Assembly: GCA_907165275.2 (NCBI GenBank)
Contig: OU015669.1
Location: forward strand, 10,500,501-10,564,500
Length of the DNA stretch: 64,000 nt
DNA from: Zygaena filipendulae
Lineage: Eukaryota; Arthropoda; Insecta; Lepidoptera; Zygaenidae
Direction of reading: 5' to 3'
Part shown: piece after piece, positions 1 through 10,529 of the stretch
How positions within the stretch are numbered: position 1 is the first letter of the stretch
Layout of the letters: the number at the start of each line of letters is the position of its first letter
The notes under the pieces: generated by a model
The model's input: only the letters and a program-made list of their open reading frames with translations
Database searches by the model: none
Told to the model about the DNA's origin: nothing
Translations under genes and position numbers: made by a program

Positions 1-298
1 AATATGAGGTAAATTAATTCATTGAAGAAAAATCACACTTACAAATAAATAACAACTACATTCACAAGGTACATGTCTTAAGATACCGGCGCATGGTGAC
101 GTATGTGTAAAGCGATTGAGCGGTGAGCGCCTTCACAGATTGTTTTCCTTTTGATTGAATCGTTTTTTTTAACAATTTTTTCTTATTCTTTTGATCGTTT
201 TTATTTAATGGACATGTGTGTAACAGTGTATATTTTCAATACTGTAAATATTTGCAGCTAATTTTGCCACCCTTTATATATCCTTTTCTAAACCCTTG

Positions 299-466
299 GG
301 CCCTGACAATGTATAGTATGCAAAAATTAATGCAGTTTTACCCACAATCCTTATTCTGTACCTCTGACAATGTGTATGCAAAGTTTCAGGATGATCTATT
401 GAGCCATTATGTCATGAAAGCATGTCAAGCAAACAAACTCACTTTCACATTTATAATAGTAAGGAT
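299..466 (-). repeat. Truncated Helitron-like (Lep1-type) repeat
   Basis: This is the 5' half of the family common in this window. It has the GACAATGTGTATGCAAAGTTTC core, then the AAACAAACTCACTTTCACAT block and a TAATAGTAAGGAT end. The hairpin/CTAG end is missing. A short opposite-strand fragment of the same family follows at about 535-600. Apart from these I see nothing coding in bases 1-685. Confidence 0.55.
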
Positions 467-685
467 TTATTTATTATGCTTTCACAGCGTAACTATTAAA
501 CCAATTATCATGAAATAATTACACATAGTCAGGGATTCAGATAGGGACATAGGGTACTTTTTTCTGGAATTCCCGCAGGAACTCAGACATCTAGTAAGGC
601 TAAGGAATAATGAAGAAAATCACACCTAATAATTTATGTTAGACATTATGTATATTTATACCCTCTATAGTCTATAACAACTCAC

Positions 686-1065
686 CAAGAGTACTCTGCT
701 TCACTCAGTGTGTCGGACTGTTCATAAGCATACCGCAACTCCTGATATAGTCGGAAAAATAACCACAGTGTGAACACACATACTGCTCCAATGACACTGA
801 AAAAAAGTTATTTTTAAATGTGAGTTCCACATTGAATTAAAACTTTCCCAAAAATTTACATTTTTTTAACAACATTATTAAAGAACCATATCATCATGTT
901 TCCATAGGTGCACAAAATTGAATTATTGATATAGTTTATTTTTTTTATATCTTAATCTTATCCATTTAGGATAACATAAGAATGTGCTGTGTTTATTTTA
1001 ATTATGGTATTTTTATCTTAATAGAAAAATTTACCTACTCACCCAAATAAAAATTTCGATCTCAT
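686..1065 (-). CDS. N-terminus of a signal-anchor (type II) membrane protein, partial
   Basis: Two exons on the minus strand. Exon 1 is only 23 nt (1065-1043): ATG, then donor GTGAGT, coding MRSKFLF plus two bases of a Gly codon. Exon 2 is 796-686, with acceptor TTTTTTTCAG and donor GTGAGT. The phases fit exactly: exon 1 leaves two bases, exon 2 needs one, and only this frame of exon 2 is open. The joined start reads MRSKFLFGVIGAVCVFTLWL and continues FFRLYQELRYAYEQSD. That is a short basic N-end, a hydrophobic segment of about 17 residues (7-23), then a charged helix-like stem, as in Golgi type II enzymes. An uncleaved signal anchor is my inference. The family is not recognised. The rest of the gene lies left of the window. 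Confidence 0.45.
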
Positions 1066-1878
1066 TTTATTTATGCTTAAATTCTCCCAATATAATAATT
1101 TATCTCTAAATTTAACACCACTAGCACTATTAGCTGCAGTAATTAAATCTTTTACAACTTTATCTCAACTCATTTTATTAGAAAATATTTTTTCTTCGCC
1201 AAATCATTCAGATTCAACACAGCTGCTTACCTACGCTACGTACCCTAGCGCTACCTGGCGCTACCTACCGGCTACCGTAAAAGTAGAAAATATCAGCAGT
1301 GTCAAACTCAAAGACACTTGACATTTGAGTGATGTCACCGCACCAAAGAGTAAAGAGTGAGACTGACAAATGACGTTAATAATTTAATCTTTGTCACTAG
1401 TCACGTAAACCCAAACCCAAAATTGGCGAAGCCAAAAAAAGAAAAAACCGTAAGTCTGAAACAAACTAGGCTGGATACACACTACACAGTCATGTCAAAT
1501 ACTATATTTTTTGAATGCATTGGTGAAATTCAAAACAGTAACATACCTATTAGGTAACCAAAATTATTATCTTTCCCCATGGAGCAATTATTGGTCCATG
1601 TCTTCCCTTCTTATATACCGAAATGTAATTGGAAGACAAAGTTTTTGATTCTCTATCACTACCTATATAGCAACGCTTTTCTTTTAAATCTCATACAACC
1701 TTCACACAAGGAGATCTTACTACTTCAGACTACTTCAAAAAAACAAAAAAAAAACCAGCGCATTTCAATAAACCGTTGTTATTTATTTTATTCTTTGTAC
1801 TTACTAAGTTAATTTTTGTATGTAAATTATTATCTTTTCATAGCCGAATTTCACTGAGCTAATTCCGGCCACCGTCAT

Positions 1879-2193
1879 ATGGAATGGAATCTGAGTCATA
1901 CAGTGCACGTGATAGAACCGAAGATGTGGTGTGAAGCTGGTATGTTCGTTTTGGAATTCTTAGCGGCTCTGTGCGCGGTGGCTGTGTGCGGGCCTTGTTT
2001 GCTGGCGTGTGCCAGGCGACTGACGCTGGGAGATGAGACGCTGCAGAGGGGTGGGGGCGGGCCCCGGGTGCTGGAGGCAGAAGTCCTGGGCTGTGACGAG
2101 CCCGCCTGCCCATACTACAAGAAGAACATGAGATACCTCATGGTGCCGGCGACCAGGAGAAGGTGCTTCACATCTCCGACGCGAGTGCGATAG
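1879..2193 (+). CDS. Small putative single-pass membrane protein or its last exon
   Basis: A 104-codon GC-rich ORF in AT-rich surroundings, with AATAAA 53 bases after the stop. The frame stays open upstream to 1843, directly after a TTTTCATAG acceptor-like site. It may therefore be a terminal exon beginning PNFTELNSGHRH rather than a gene starting at the 1879 ATG. Two N-glycosylation sequons (NFT upstream, NLS at residues 4-6) precede one hydrophobic segment (about residues 22-45, FVLEFLAALCAVAVCGPCLL). A basic, Cys-containing tail follows. This order suggests a type I protein with an extracellular N-side and a cytosolic tail, which is inference. I found no upstream exon with matching phase. 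Family not recognised. Confidence 0.4.
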   Translation: MEWNLSHTVHVIEPKMWCEAGMFVLEFLAALCAVAVCGPCLLACARRLTLGDETLQRGGGGPRVLEAEVLGCDEPACPYYKKNMRYLMVPATRRRCFTSPTRVR

Positions 2194-2245
2194 TCAATGG
2201 AATAATAACCTCGATTTTGTTACATAATTTAATTTTTAATAGATG

Positions 2246-2251
2246 AATAAA
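2246..2251 (+). promoter_or_regulatory. Poly(A) signal AATAAA
   Basis: A canonical hexamer 53 bases after the stop at 2193. It fits the 3' end of the small membrane-protein gene. Confidence 0.4.
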
Positions 2252-2274
2252 ATGGTCTTATATTTTTTTATAAT

Positions 2275-2572
2275 ACTTGCTGTTCCCTGCGGTTTCACCC
2301 GCGGAAATTTCGGAGATCCCGCAGGAATTCCGGGATACAAAGTACCTACCCTATGTCGTTTTCTGTGGGTACCCTTGACAACGTGTATGCAAAATTTGAT
2401 AAGATTTCTCTGGTGTTAACTTCAGAGTTCCCACGGGGATGTCAGGATAAAAAGTACCCTATGTCCTTCTCTGTAGGTAATTTCATGATGATCGATTGAG
2501 CGTTAAGACGTCGTGAAAGCATAACAGACTGACAGACAGAGTTACTTTTGCAGTCCTAATATTTATCTTTGA
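2275..2572 (-). repeat. Helitron-like repeat
   Basis: It has the inverted CCTGCGG/CCCGCGG hairpin arms at the 3' end and the GTACCCTATGTC core, which is partly duplicated internally. It ends in the GACAGACAGAGTTACTTTTGCA block. It separates the two convergent small genes. Confidence 0.65.
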
Positions 2573-2795
2573 TGGACGGAGTGATCTTTAAGGTTTCCAT
2601 TTTTCCTTATAAGGGACGAAACTACATAAAAGAAATGAAAATATCTAGCACATAATACTTAAGTCCATACAAAACTACATACAAGTTGTTTCCAATAACT
2701 TTATTGTGACATCGTAAAATATTGGCATACAAAATCTGTCTATAGGTACAGTTGTAACATATGGGTAAGTCAAGTAATAAAGAGTGTAGATGAAA

Positions 2796-3801
2796 TCATT
2801 CATCGCAAGGGTGCGTTCCGATCTCCTCGTTGTCCACGACAATGTCGGGGTCGCGCTTGCACCTCGGCGGGCCGCAGTGGCCGTACTGGCTGCAGCGGCT
2901 GGCGCGCGCGCACACCATGCACGCGTTGCTGCGGCCGTCCGCCGGCGGCCGGTCCACCGGCGACGCCTTCTCCTTCTCCCCACAGGGGGACCGTGAGTAG
3001 CTGATGCCGTGGATTTTCATCTGTTTTAAGAAACGCCTACGTTAATATAATAGCAACGTTAAAACCTGCACTTAATTAGGCATTGCTGGGCGATATTGGT
3101 CATGCACAACGCCTAAGTCCAGAGATTTCCCCTTTCTCCTCTCGAGCCCCAGCAATCAACATTCTTTGTCTTGGGCTGGTGACTGGTAGTCGATCGAATT
3201 TATGTTCAAGGATGATCCCATGTGTATAAGAAATAAATGACGAACTGAAGTACCTACCTACTTACCAAATACTAAAATGTGAATTTACACGGACGCATTT
3301 CCACACAAAATAATTACCCTTATACATATAAAACAATTTCCTCTGCCGCGTCTATCTGTTCACGGTATTCACCAATAATAATTAATTCAAGAGTAAGGTT
3401 TATTTTATCCTTATCCTGGAATTTCCGCGAGAGCTCCGAAACCGCGGGGACAGTTAGTTTTCTATAGGTAAATAAAATGCGAATTGTTCACTATTTTCCG
3501 TTTTGATCAACTGAACCAATCAACCACAAATTGATCAAATATTCCTGTTCCTAACGGTACACTGTCAAAATGTGATTTTTTTTATAACTATAAAGATCTA
3601 AAAGATTGTATTAATGCGGCTAAGGGGGCTGTTTTGCTAAACTTGTCGGGGATCCGGAGACGATAATATTAATCGTACGCGTGTGGCTGGGATAGTTCAA
3701 TCGCCGGGACTCACCTCCGTGGTGTAGGTGTACCCTTGCTTGATGAAGACCAGCAGCACGGTCAGCAGGGCGGCGATGGCGTGGATCAGTTTCATAATCA
3801 T
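2796..3801 (-). CDS. Secreted cysteine-rich peptide (two exons)
   Basis: Exon 1 is 3801-3715 and exon 2 is 3020-2796, both phase 0, with donor GAG|GTGAGT and acceptor TTAAAACAG|ATG. Together they encode 103 aa. Residues 1-22 (MIMKLIHAIAALLTVLLVFI then KQ) look like a signal peptide, with cleavage probably near GYTYT. All seven Cys lie in exon 2, spaced C-x20-C-x2-C-x5-C-x5-C-x4-C-x17-C, with core motif CMVCARASRCSQYGHCGPPRC. There is no second hydrophobic segment, so a secreted product is likely. Exon 2 is GC-rich like a real exon. I do not recognise the family; CSQYGHC only vaguely recalls CCHamide peptides and the rest does not fit. The odd Cys number implies one free Cys or a dimer. The product could be a regulatory peptide or another small secreted factor; no function can be assigned. 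Confidence 0.6.
3321..3457 (+). repeat. Helitron-like repeat in the Cys-rich peptide intron
   Basis: Shortened copy with the CTGCCGCGTCTATCTGTTC start block and an ACCGCGGGGACAGTTAG end. It lies in the only intron (3021-3714) of the secreted-peptide gene. Confidence 0.55.
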
Positions 3802-4421
3802 TCTCGCGCAGGTTGCTCGGGGTATGCGATTATATTCACCATGCAACTGTACCACACGCTACTATTATCTACGTTATTACAATATTTATTTCAAATTTAA
3901 GTTTTTTTTTATTTTCATTTAATTCTCAGTTTTACTTTCGAGTCACATTTTGGGTGCAAAAACCCCGAAGTTGCGAAGTTAATGTACTGGCATTTGTTTA
4001 TTTTAAAAAGTTTCAATTGATTAGCTGCCAGTACGTTATTATCAAAGAATAAAAACTTTTTATTGTTACGTATCTAGATATTGACCAAGCATGCATTAGT
4101 AGGTAGGTATAGTGGTAGGTATTCAAGACCCTTTACGCACGGTATACCTATTATGAGTAGCGGTTACATATCAATATATATACTGGTTTAACTGTTATGG
4201 ATACAAATGAATAGTTTTAAATAAAATTTTCCTATTCTTTAACAATTAGGTAGGTACCTATATGGACATTGGATTTGGACAAGGCCACAAATACAATTTT
4301 CCCAAAAATATCATAACAATATACATAAATGTATTTATCCTACTAACTAACCACAGCATAGATACCTACCTACATAATATCGACGAGGGACTCTTTGCGA
4401 TATTGAGTTCTATAGTATATA

Positions 4422-4572
4422 CTAGCTGTGCCCCGCGGTTCCACCCGCGAGAATTCCCGCAGGAACACCAAAGTAGCCTGATTTACTTCTAAACTTCCAC
4501 AAATATTTCAAGATCAAAATTAGCCAAACCGGTCCAGCTATTCTCGAGTTTTAGCGAGACAAACGAACAGCT
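4422..4572 (-). repeat. Helitron-like repeat
   Basis: Starts CTAGCTGTGCCCCGCGGTTC, so the 3' hairpin and CTAG are present. The body is divergent. A second partial copy begins at about 4581. The stretch 3802-4420 upstream holds only AT-rich sequence with GGTAGGTA runs; I see no gene there. Confidence 0.6.
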
Positions 4573-5554
4573 ACTACTACTACTACTTGTGCCCCGTGGT
4601 TTCACCCAGGGGCGGATCCAGGGGGGTGGCACTGGGGGCAATTGCCCCCCCTGAAGACCTAAATAGGTACCTACTTTAATTAGACCTTAGAAAAATCTTC
4701 GCAAGCTTGTGGCTTTTCACCAAAGTTTCATCGTAATTTGAATAGAAATATGCGAATGAACCTGAATGAACGAACAAATATTCATTTTTAAAACTCTATA
4801 AATTATTAGTTCGTAACGAACCCCTATGGAAGTTTGTATCTATTATTGTAAAACAAACAAAAAATCTGTCAATTCTTTCTCGTTAAAACAAATTTTCTGG
4901 TTTGAAACTACGTGCCGTATGGTATATTTCTTATTTAAAAGGAGAAGTTTCTGTGTTTGGCTGTATATATGTTTTTAAAATTATCCTTATTATGTAGTTT
5001 CTCTATCCCTTTTCTTTAACTTCATCCAACATCCAACATCAACAGACTTGGAAGTAAGCTATTGTGATTTCACTTCCCAAAACTAGTTGGTACCTAACTC
5101 TTCTACTTTTTTCCATGTTCAAAGCAAATCTATCCATATTATTTATTTATATTATGTTATATGTAACTGACGAACTAAATGGAATTAATAGAATTTCGAT
5201 TTTTATTCCCCGTCATATTGTACCTCTGTGCTCAAAAAATAGCCGACGACTTTTATCACGTGCGGTGCGCGATGAATTCGATTTAGAAAAAATTTTGGGC
5301 AAATTTCCAAAATTTATCAAATTTTTCTTCTGTTGACTGTAAATTTTAAAATCTTCTATGGTCAAAAACATCTTTTTTTTTTCAATAGTACCTATTTTTC
5401 CGTAATCTCGTCATATGGACGAAAATTATTCACTTCTCTGAGTTTTCTGCGTTATTTCCCAAATTTTCTCCTCATTTTACTAATCCAAGGAGTAACCTTC
5501 TCCTTTTTGTCTACGCCGATGTGCGCTGTATGAATCTGACAGAAGAGTAACGGG

Positions 5555-5705
5555 ATAAGTTGGAGCGGCTGCAAAATGTGTGTGCCTTACATATTCGCCA
5601 GACGCACTACACATATTCTTTGTACCATCTTGGTACTGGGGGATCCCAAATCACCGACTTACTTCAAAGAAAGTTTCAGATTGCTTTATGTCGGTCGTGA
5701 AGCTA
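5555..5705 (+). pseudogene. Possible LINE reverse-transcriptase remnant
   Basis: One frame reads KLERLQNVC then HIRQTHYTYSLYHLG, resembling the post-RT region of Jockey/CR1-type LINE ORF2, where LQxxQNxC is common. It is short, lies inside the hAT element and has stops around it. Low certainty. Confidence 0.3.
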
Positions 5706-6689
5706 CGTCAGGTAGTTAGGTAGTTCTTTGTTCTTCTGATCACGAAACACGTTTTTATCACATCACATGTGCACCTCTGATGGTATTTTTCCTCAGTTTA
5801 GTAAAAAAATCGCTATTAATCATAACACTTCCCATTATTTTCCTATCACTTTATAGATACAAAGCTACAAAATTTTAATTTAAAGTTGTTAATTCAGGTC
5901 AGATTCAGTGGAACGTAAATTTTTCATTTTTTACTTTTATCTGTTGTAGCTTCCATGTAGATTATTTTATGCATGAAAGTACACATGAAAACTTTGATTT
6001 TACAGAGAATCGTACTCAAAAACCGCTATACCTACCTAAGCTCAATCGTTTTCAACATCACATTTTTTTTAAATATGAAAAACATAAAACTAAAAAGCTA
6101 AAAATAATAAAATACCGACTTAATCCGTCAGACAAAAATACACGTAATAGTATTGTTGGTTTGTGCTACCACTTTTTGATTTAAATTCGGTGCCAAGCCC
6201 GCTTACGTCTACCCACTTGGGTTGTTCAGCTCACAACGAGCTCGTGGCGGGACTGGACTTAGCCCATATACCTACGCCATATTTGGCTTGTCACCGACTT
6301 CAAATAGTAATAGTAGTCAAGTGGTAGAATAAACCAATAATAACTACTGGTACTGGTATAATAACTACTGGTAATAACTACCAAAAATAAACTTACGTGT
6401 ATTTTTGTCTGTTGGATAAAATCGATATTTTGTTATTTTTAGCTTTTTAGTTTTGTGTTGTTGGAAGTCGGTTTTAATTTTTTTGTTAAAATTTTGTTTA
6501 TTTCTTGCTTTCAAGTGAGTCCGTTTGTAATTTATCTAAGTTACAATAGCCTAATGTCAATTGCTCATCGCCTTTTACAAAATACTGCTTTTACCGACGG
6601 GACGACAGGGACGTTGATTGTTGAGGAGTTCTCCTGGTACGTCATCAGTTCTATTTTACCATATACATTGTAACGAGCATAAATTATTA

Positions 6690-7260
6690 AGGAACCATAT
6701 TAAAGTTAACGAATCGGAACTCGTGAAATACCTTTTATTGAGTAGTTCCGATGACCATCTGTGGTCTTCATCATCAGTTTCACTTCTTCAAATTTTGCTT
6801 TCCAAAAGCAAATAAACGATTTACTATAAACAATACAAAAATCGCTATAGGTGTGTCTGTAATTTTTGAAGAGTTCTCTCGATTTCTTCATGATTCCATC
6901 GTCAGGTTCTCGATTTGGTGACAATGGGACCAACTTGGGAGTATACCCTTTCAAACAACAAAATAAATTTTCTAAATCGGTCCAATCGAAACCCGTGAAA
7001 TACGTATTATTGTTGAGTAGTTCCGATGACCACTTGTGGTCTTCATGATCAGTTCCACTTCTTCAAATTTTGCTTTCCGAAAGCAAATGAACGATTTACT
7101 ATAAAAAATACCCAAATCGCTATAGGTGTGCCTATTATTTTTGAAGAGTTCCCACGATTTCCCCAAGATCTTTTGAGGATAATAAAGATTCTTAAACCAT
7201 AAGATCCCATCATCAGATCCCGACTTGGTAGCATTAGGACCTAATTGGGAGTATACGATT
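6690..7260 (+). repeat. Direct tandem duplication, ~280-bp unit
   Basis: Two adjacent units share TGAGTAGTTCCGATGACCA, then CTTCAAATTTTGCTTTCC, CGATTTACTATAAA, GAAGAGTTC and GGGAGTATAC in the same order. A related single copy occurs at about 62910-63230. This is a dispersed lepidopteran repeat whose ends carry AACCGACTTCCAAAAA. Confidence 0.6.
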
Positions 7261-7272
7261 TCAAACAAAATC

Positions 7273-7321
7273 GGGTTGGACCGATTTCGAAAATTCAAAA
7301 TTTTCGAAATCGGTCCAACCC
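7273..7321. repeat. Perfect 23-bp inverted repeat with 3-nt loop
   Basis: The left arm at 7273-7295 starts GGGTTGGACCGATTTCG. The right arm at 7299-7321 is its exact complement. The spacer is CAA. Confidence 0.8.
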
Positions 7322-7786
7322 TAGCTTCGAGTAATATTAAAAAAAAAAAAAACATACAGCCGAATGCATAACCTCCTCCTTTTTGGAAGTCGGTTAAAAA
7401 ATCGCGAAACATACCACAGATAATATAATACATACATAAGCTCAATTCAGATGCTCTCAATATGAGGCACTTAAATTTTATTAATGCACTTTTTTGTCTA
7501 TCCTGTTAATTCTAAAGAATTCATGGTGCAACCAAATTGCCCCCCCTCTACCAAATCCTGGATCCGCCCCTGGTTTCACCGGCGTGAGATTCGCAGTTTC
7601 CAAATTTTCTTAAATTTTCTAATTTTCTGCGCCTAAGTTCTTTTTTTTTCTAAAAGAACCTTTTACAAATCATTAGAAAACAATAAAATAAAGATGAATG
7701 TAATCAGTAAAATATGTAGTTCTCAAGTTACCTATAGCGTGACCAAGGGAAATAGGGATTCATTTTTATATAATTATACAGATTGA

Positions 7787-7982
7787 CTAGCTGATCCCTG
7801 TGGTTCACCCGCGTTGATTTCGGAGTTCCCGCGGGAATTCGAGGATAGGAAGTACTCTATGTCCTTTTCTGTACCGTCACAACATGTATGCAAAATTTTG
7901 TGATGATCGGTTAAACCGTTAGGGAGTGAAAGCGTAACAAACCAACAAGCAAATTCACTTTCACATTTATATAAGTAACAGG
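7787..7982 (-). repeat. Helitron-like repeat
   Basis: CTAGCTGATCCCTGTGGTTC end, then the GTACTCTATGTCC-type core, GATGATCGGTTAAACCGTTA and CTTTCACATTTATATAAGTA. Nearly full length. Confidence 0.65.
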
Positions 7983-8239
7983 AAGAATTACGATTAACGA
8001 CTTTTAGGTTAAGCTTGGTTCCAAATTTATAAGAGCATTTTTTTATTATTCAACCATATTCCAGATTGAATGAATTTTGAGCTAATTATATAACAATCGA
8101 AATCGGAAAATCGACGAAAATACACAATTCACTTTAGTAGGTAGGTAAGTACTAAAAGTTCAATAATTTTTGCGTGGAAGATTTTTGGTTTCAAATAAGA
8201 AAACTTTAAATCGCTTAAAGCCTGTCAACCGTCTCTATG

Positions 8240-8520
8240 TATCATTAATAATAATAATAATAATAATCCACATCACAATAACACACAGATCGACTTGATC
8301 CCACACTAAGCTATAAGCTTGTGTCGTGGAAACCAAGCAAACGTGGTACACATATTATTACATATTATATACATATTATACTATAGATATATATATACAC
8401 ACCCAGACTGGAAAATGGAACCCTGTGTCCATCACACAAAGTCCACCCCTACCGGGAATCGAACCCGGAACCTCTCGATTAGCGGGCAGGCATGGTGACC
8501 ATTGCGCCAATCGGGTCGTC
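8240..8520 (-). repeat. tRNA-derived SINE
   Basis: On the minus strand it has a tRNA-like head with box A-like TTGGCGCAATGGTCACC and box B-like GGTTCGATTCCCGG. Then come the GTGATGGACACAGGG and TTGTGTCGTGG-type body segments and a (TTA)n tail at 8244-8268. The same body occurs at 18921-19165 and 46553-46635. It is a retroposon rather than a tRNA gene, because the acceptor stem does not pair. Confidence 0.65.
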
Positions 8521-9255
8521 ACATTTTAGGTTTATTCCACGGACCTTCCAACTAATCCGACATTCACACGTCATGACCATAACACGCCGCGTTAAGATAA
8601 CGCACCACAAAATTGTCTGTCCCTCGGACTCAAACAAGTTCCACTTCATAGAAATACATTTACAATGCGTCTAATTGTATACAGAATATTAATTTCTCTT
8701 TTTTCTAATATTTTGGCACCTAGAGCGTTGGGGATTATGTTTTTGGGACGCGCTGAAGGAATGTTGTTGGTCATAGCGATTAAGGGCCTCGAACTGTTTA
8801 AATTATAGTAGCAACCACCAGTGCACGCGAGTACCTGCGTCGTAGAATTATTATAAATAGGCATCAGGCATAGAACCTCATTGAGCGTACCTACGCAGAC
8901 TCATGCAATTTCACGGGTGGTGGAATCAACTTACTACGTCTCTGGGCGCGAATGTAATTTCGCACCGTTACGCATAGGCATTATTACGCGTTTTTGTGCT
9001 TCAATTTCAAACGTAATTTTTAATGAATCTAACGCTCTATTACCAATAATTTATCTGTGGTAGATAGGTATTACCTACCATTATAAATTTCTGTCTATCT
9101 GTCCGTCTATTACCTTTTCACGGTTTGACTAGAAAAAAAAATGTAAGAAAATACATTTATTTCAGCACAGCTCATGAGAAAAAACAAACAGAAAAACAAG
9201 TGCCTAAATCTAAACCCTACTTAGACATAATTTATGTATCTTGCATGCTCCGCCG

Positions 9256-9352
9256 AAAGGGTCACCAACTCAGCCGTACATCATGAAATTTTGCATACAC
9301 GTTGTCAGGGGTACAGAAAAGGATATGGGTGAAACCGGGGGGAAGAGCTAAC
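9256..9352 (+). repeat. Helitron-like fragment
   Basis: TCATGAAATTTTGCATACAC, then TTGTCAGGGGTACAG and a GTGAAACCGGGGGGAAGAGCT 3' end. The middle part is deleted. Bases 8530-9250 hold no supported gene. Confidence 0.5.
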
Positions 9353-9557
9353 TGCAAAATAATAGTATTTTATGATGATTCTGCGCCGTGAGTCGTGACC
9401 TTGCTGTGACTAGGTACAGGTTTTCCCTTATTGTCCAACTTCGGTTTAATGATACGAGTACCTGCGTAGTACAAAGAGCACACGCGTTGCGGTTTAATTA
9501 CTCGCTTTTAAACTATTTACATTAGATTCAACATCTATACATATCTACATAGATATA

Positions 9558-9747
9558 ATAAACTACTCAACTGCTCCCCGCGGTTTTCCCGCTTAAATTG
9601 CGGCATTAAAGTACCCTGTGTCCTTTTCTGTACCCCTGCCGGCCAACTGATAACGTGTATGCATAATTTCATGGTGGACGGTTCAGTAATTAAGGCGTGA
9701 AAAGTTGACAGACAAACAGACAGAGTAACGTTCGCATTTATAATATC
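9558..9747 (-). repeat. Helitron-like repeat
   Basis: GCTCCCCGCGGTTTTCCCGC hairpin end, GTACCCTGTGTCC core, and GACAGACAAACAGACAGAGT followed by TTCGCATTTATAATAT. An (AC)n run follows at about 9758-9780. Confidence 0.6.
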
Positions 9748-10095
9748 TGCCAGTACACACGCACACACACACACACACACTATCATTTTTTCTCGTTGTA
9801 CGTTGTATCTATTCATATATAATAATAGTGCTGTTTAATTTGAGGGCTTTGTATTCAACTAGGTGTCAACAAATTGTAATGGTATTTTTTTATGTCTTTA
9901 GTTTTCAAAATGTTAGTCCGCAATAAGTAAGTAATGTATAAAAGTACTGTTAATTAGTTTTTAAGTGCTGTGGAATAAAGTAAATAAATAAATAAATAAG
10001 TATGGAACTGTGCAGTGTAGTGAACTTTATAAGGAGCTTTATAAAAAAGAAGGTTCTTGCTAAAAGTATAAAAGGTTCTAAACTTATAAAGTAGG

Positions 10096-10290
10096 TACTT
10101 GCTGTCCCACGTGGTTTCACCTGCGGTAATTTCGGAGTTCCCGCGGGAATTCCAGGATAAACTATACGTAGGTATATTAAACCTTCCTCTTGAATCACTC
10201 TATATATTAAATAAAACCGCATCAAAATCCGTTGCGCATCAGTTTTAAAGATCTAAGCATACATAGGGACAAACAGACAGTGGGAAGCGA
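10096..10290 (-). repeat. Helitron-like repeat
   Basis: CTTGCTGTCCCACGTGGTTT end with a degenerate hairpin, TTCGGAGTTCCCGCGGGAAT core, and an AAACCGCATCAAAATCCGTT block. An opposite-strand fragment follows at 10385-10522. Confidence 0.6.
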
Positions 10291-10529
10291 CTTTGTTTTA
10301 TCCTATATCAATAAATAAATAAATAAATAAATAAATATATGTTGTGATAACTACATAGTTCTTCTAATTTTTTTCATGGTGGCAGCAGGTGAAGGAACTA
10401 TTGAACGTTCTGAAAATTCTTTCACCGGTATGAAGCTCCTTGAGTGACATAGGATAATTTTCAGAGTTACCGAGGAAGTCCCGAAATCCCCGTGGTTAAA
10501 CAACGGGGAAACAGCTCGTTGTACACACT

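Larger units (their letters stand above)
4607..7572. mobile_element. hAT-type DNA transposon, non-autonomous, 2966 bp
   Basis: The termini are perfect inverted repeats of at least 16 bp: CAGGGGCGGATCCAGG at 4607 and its complement ending at 7572. The 8-bp sequence GTTTCACC flanks it on both sides (4599-4606 and 7573-7580). An 8-bp target duplication with CAGGGGCGG-like ends is the hallmark of hAT elements. The insertion split a Helitron-like copy inside its TTTCACC hairpin loop. No transposase domain (RNase H-like catalytic core, BED finger or hATC region) is visible; all ORFs are short. The inside is made of other repeats: a possible LINE fragment (about 5555-5700), an inverted pair (about 6080/6470), a tandem duplication (about 6690-7260) and a perfect palindrome (7273-7321). 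Confidence 0.85.

Noticed and set aside
1492..1553. Possible first exon (MSNTIFFECIGE) for the 1879 membrane protein
   Set aside because: It ends in phase 2, and joining to the 1843 acceptor hits a stop at once.
2796..3020. CCHamide-like reading of CSQYGHC
   Set aside because: No dibasic-flanked amidated peptide follows, and seven Cys over 60 residues do not fit a CCHamide precursor.
6972..7460. 162-codon minus ORF
   Set aside because: Covers the duplicated repeat and palindrome in the hAT element; Lys/Ser/Phe-rich, no transposase motif.
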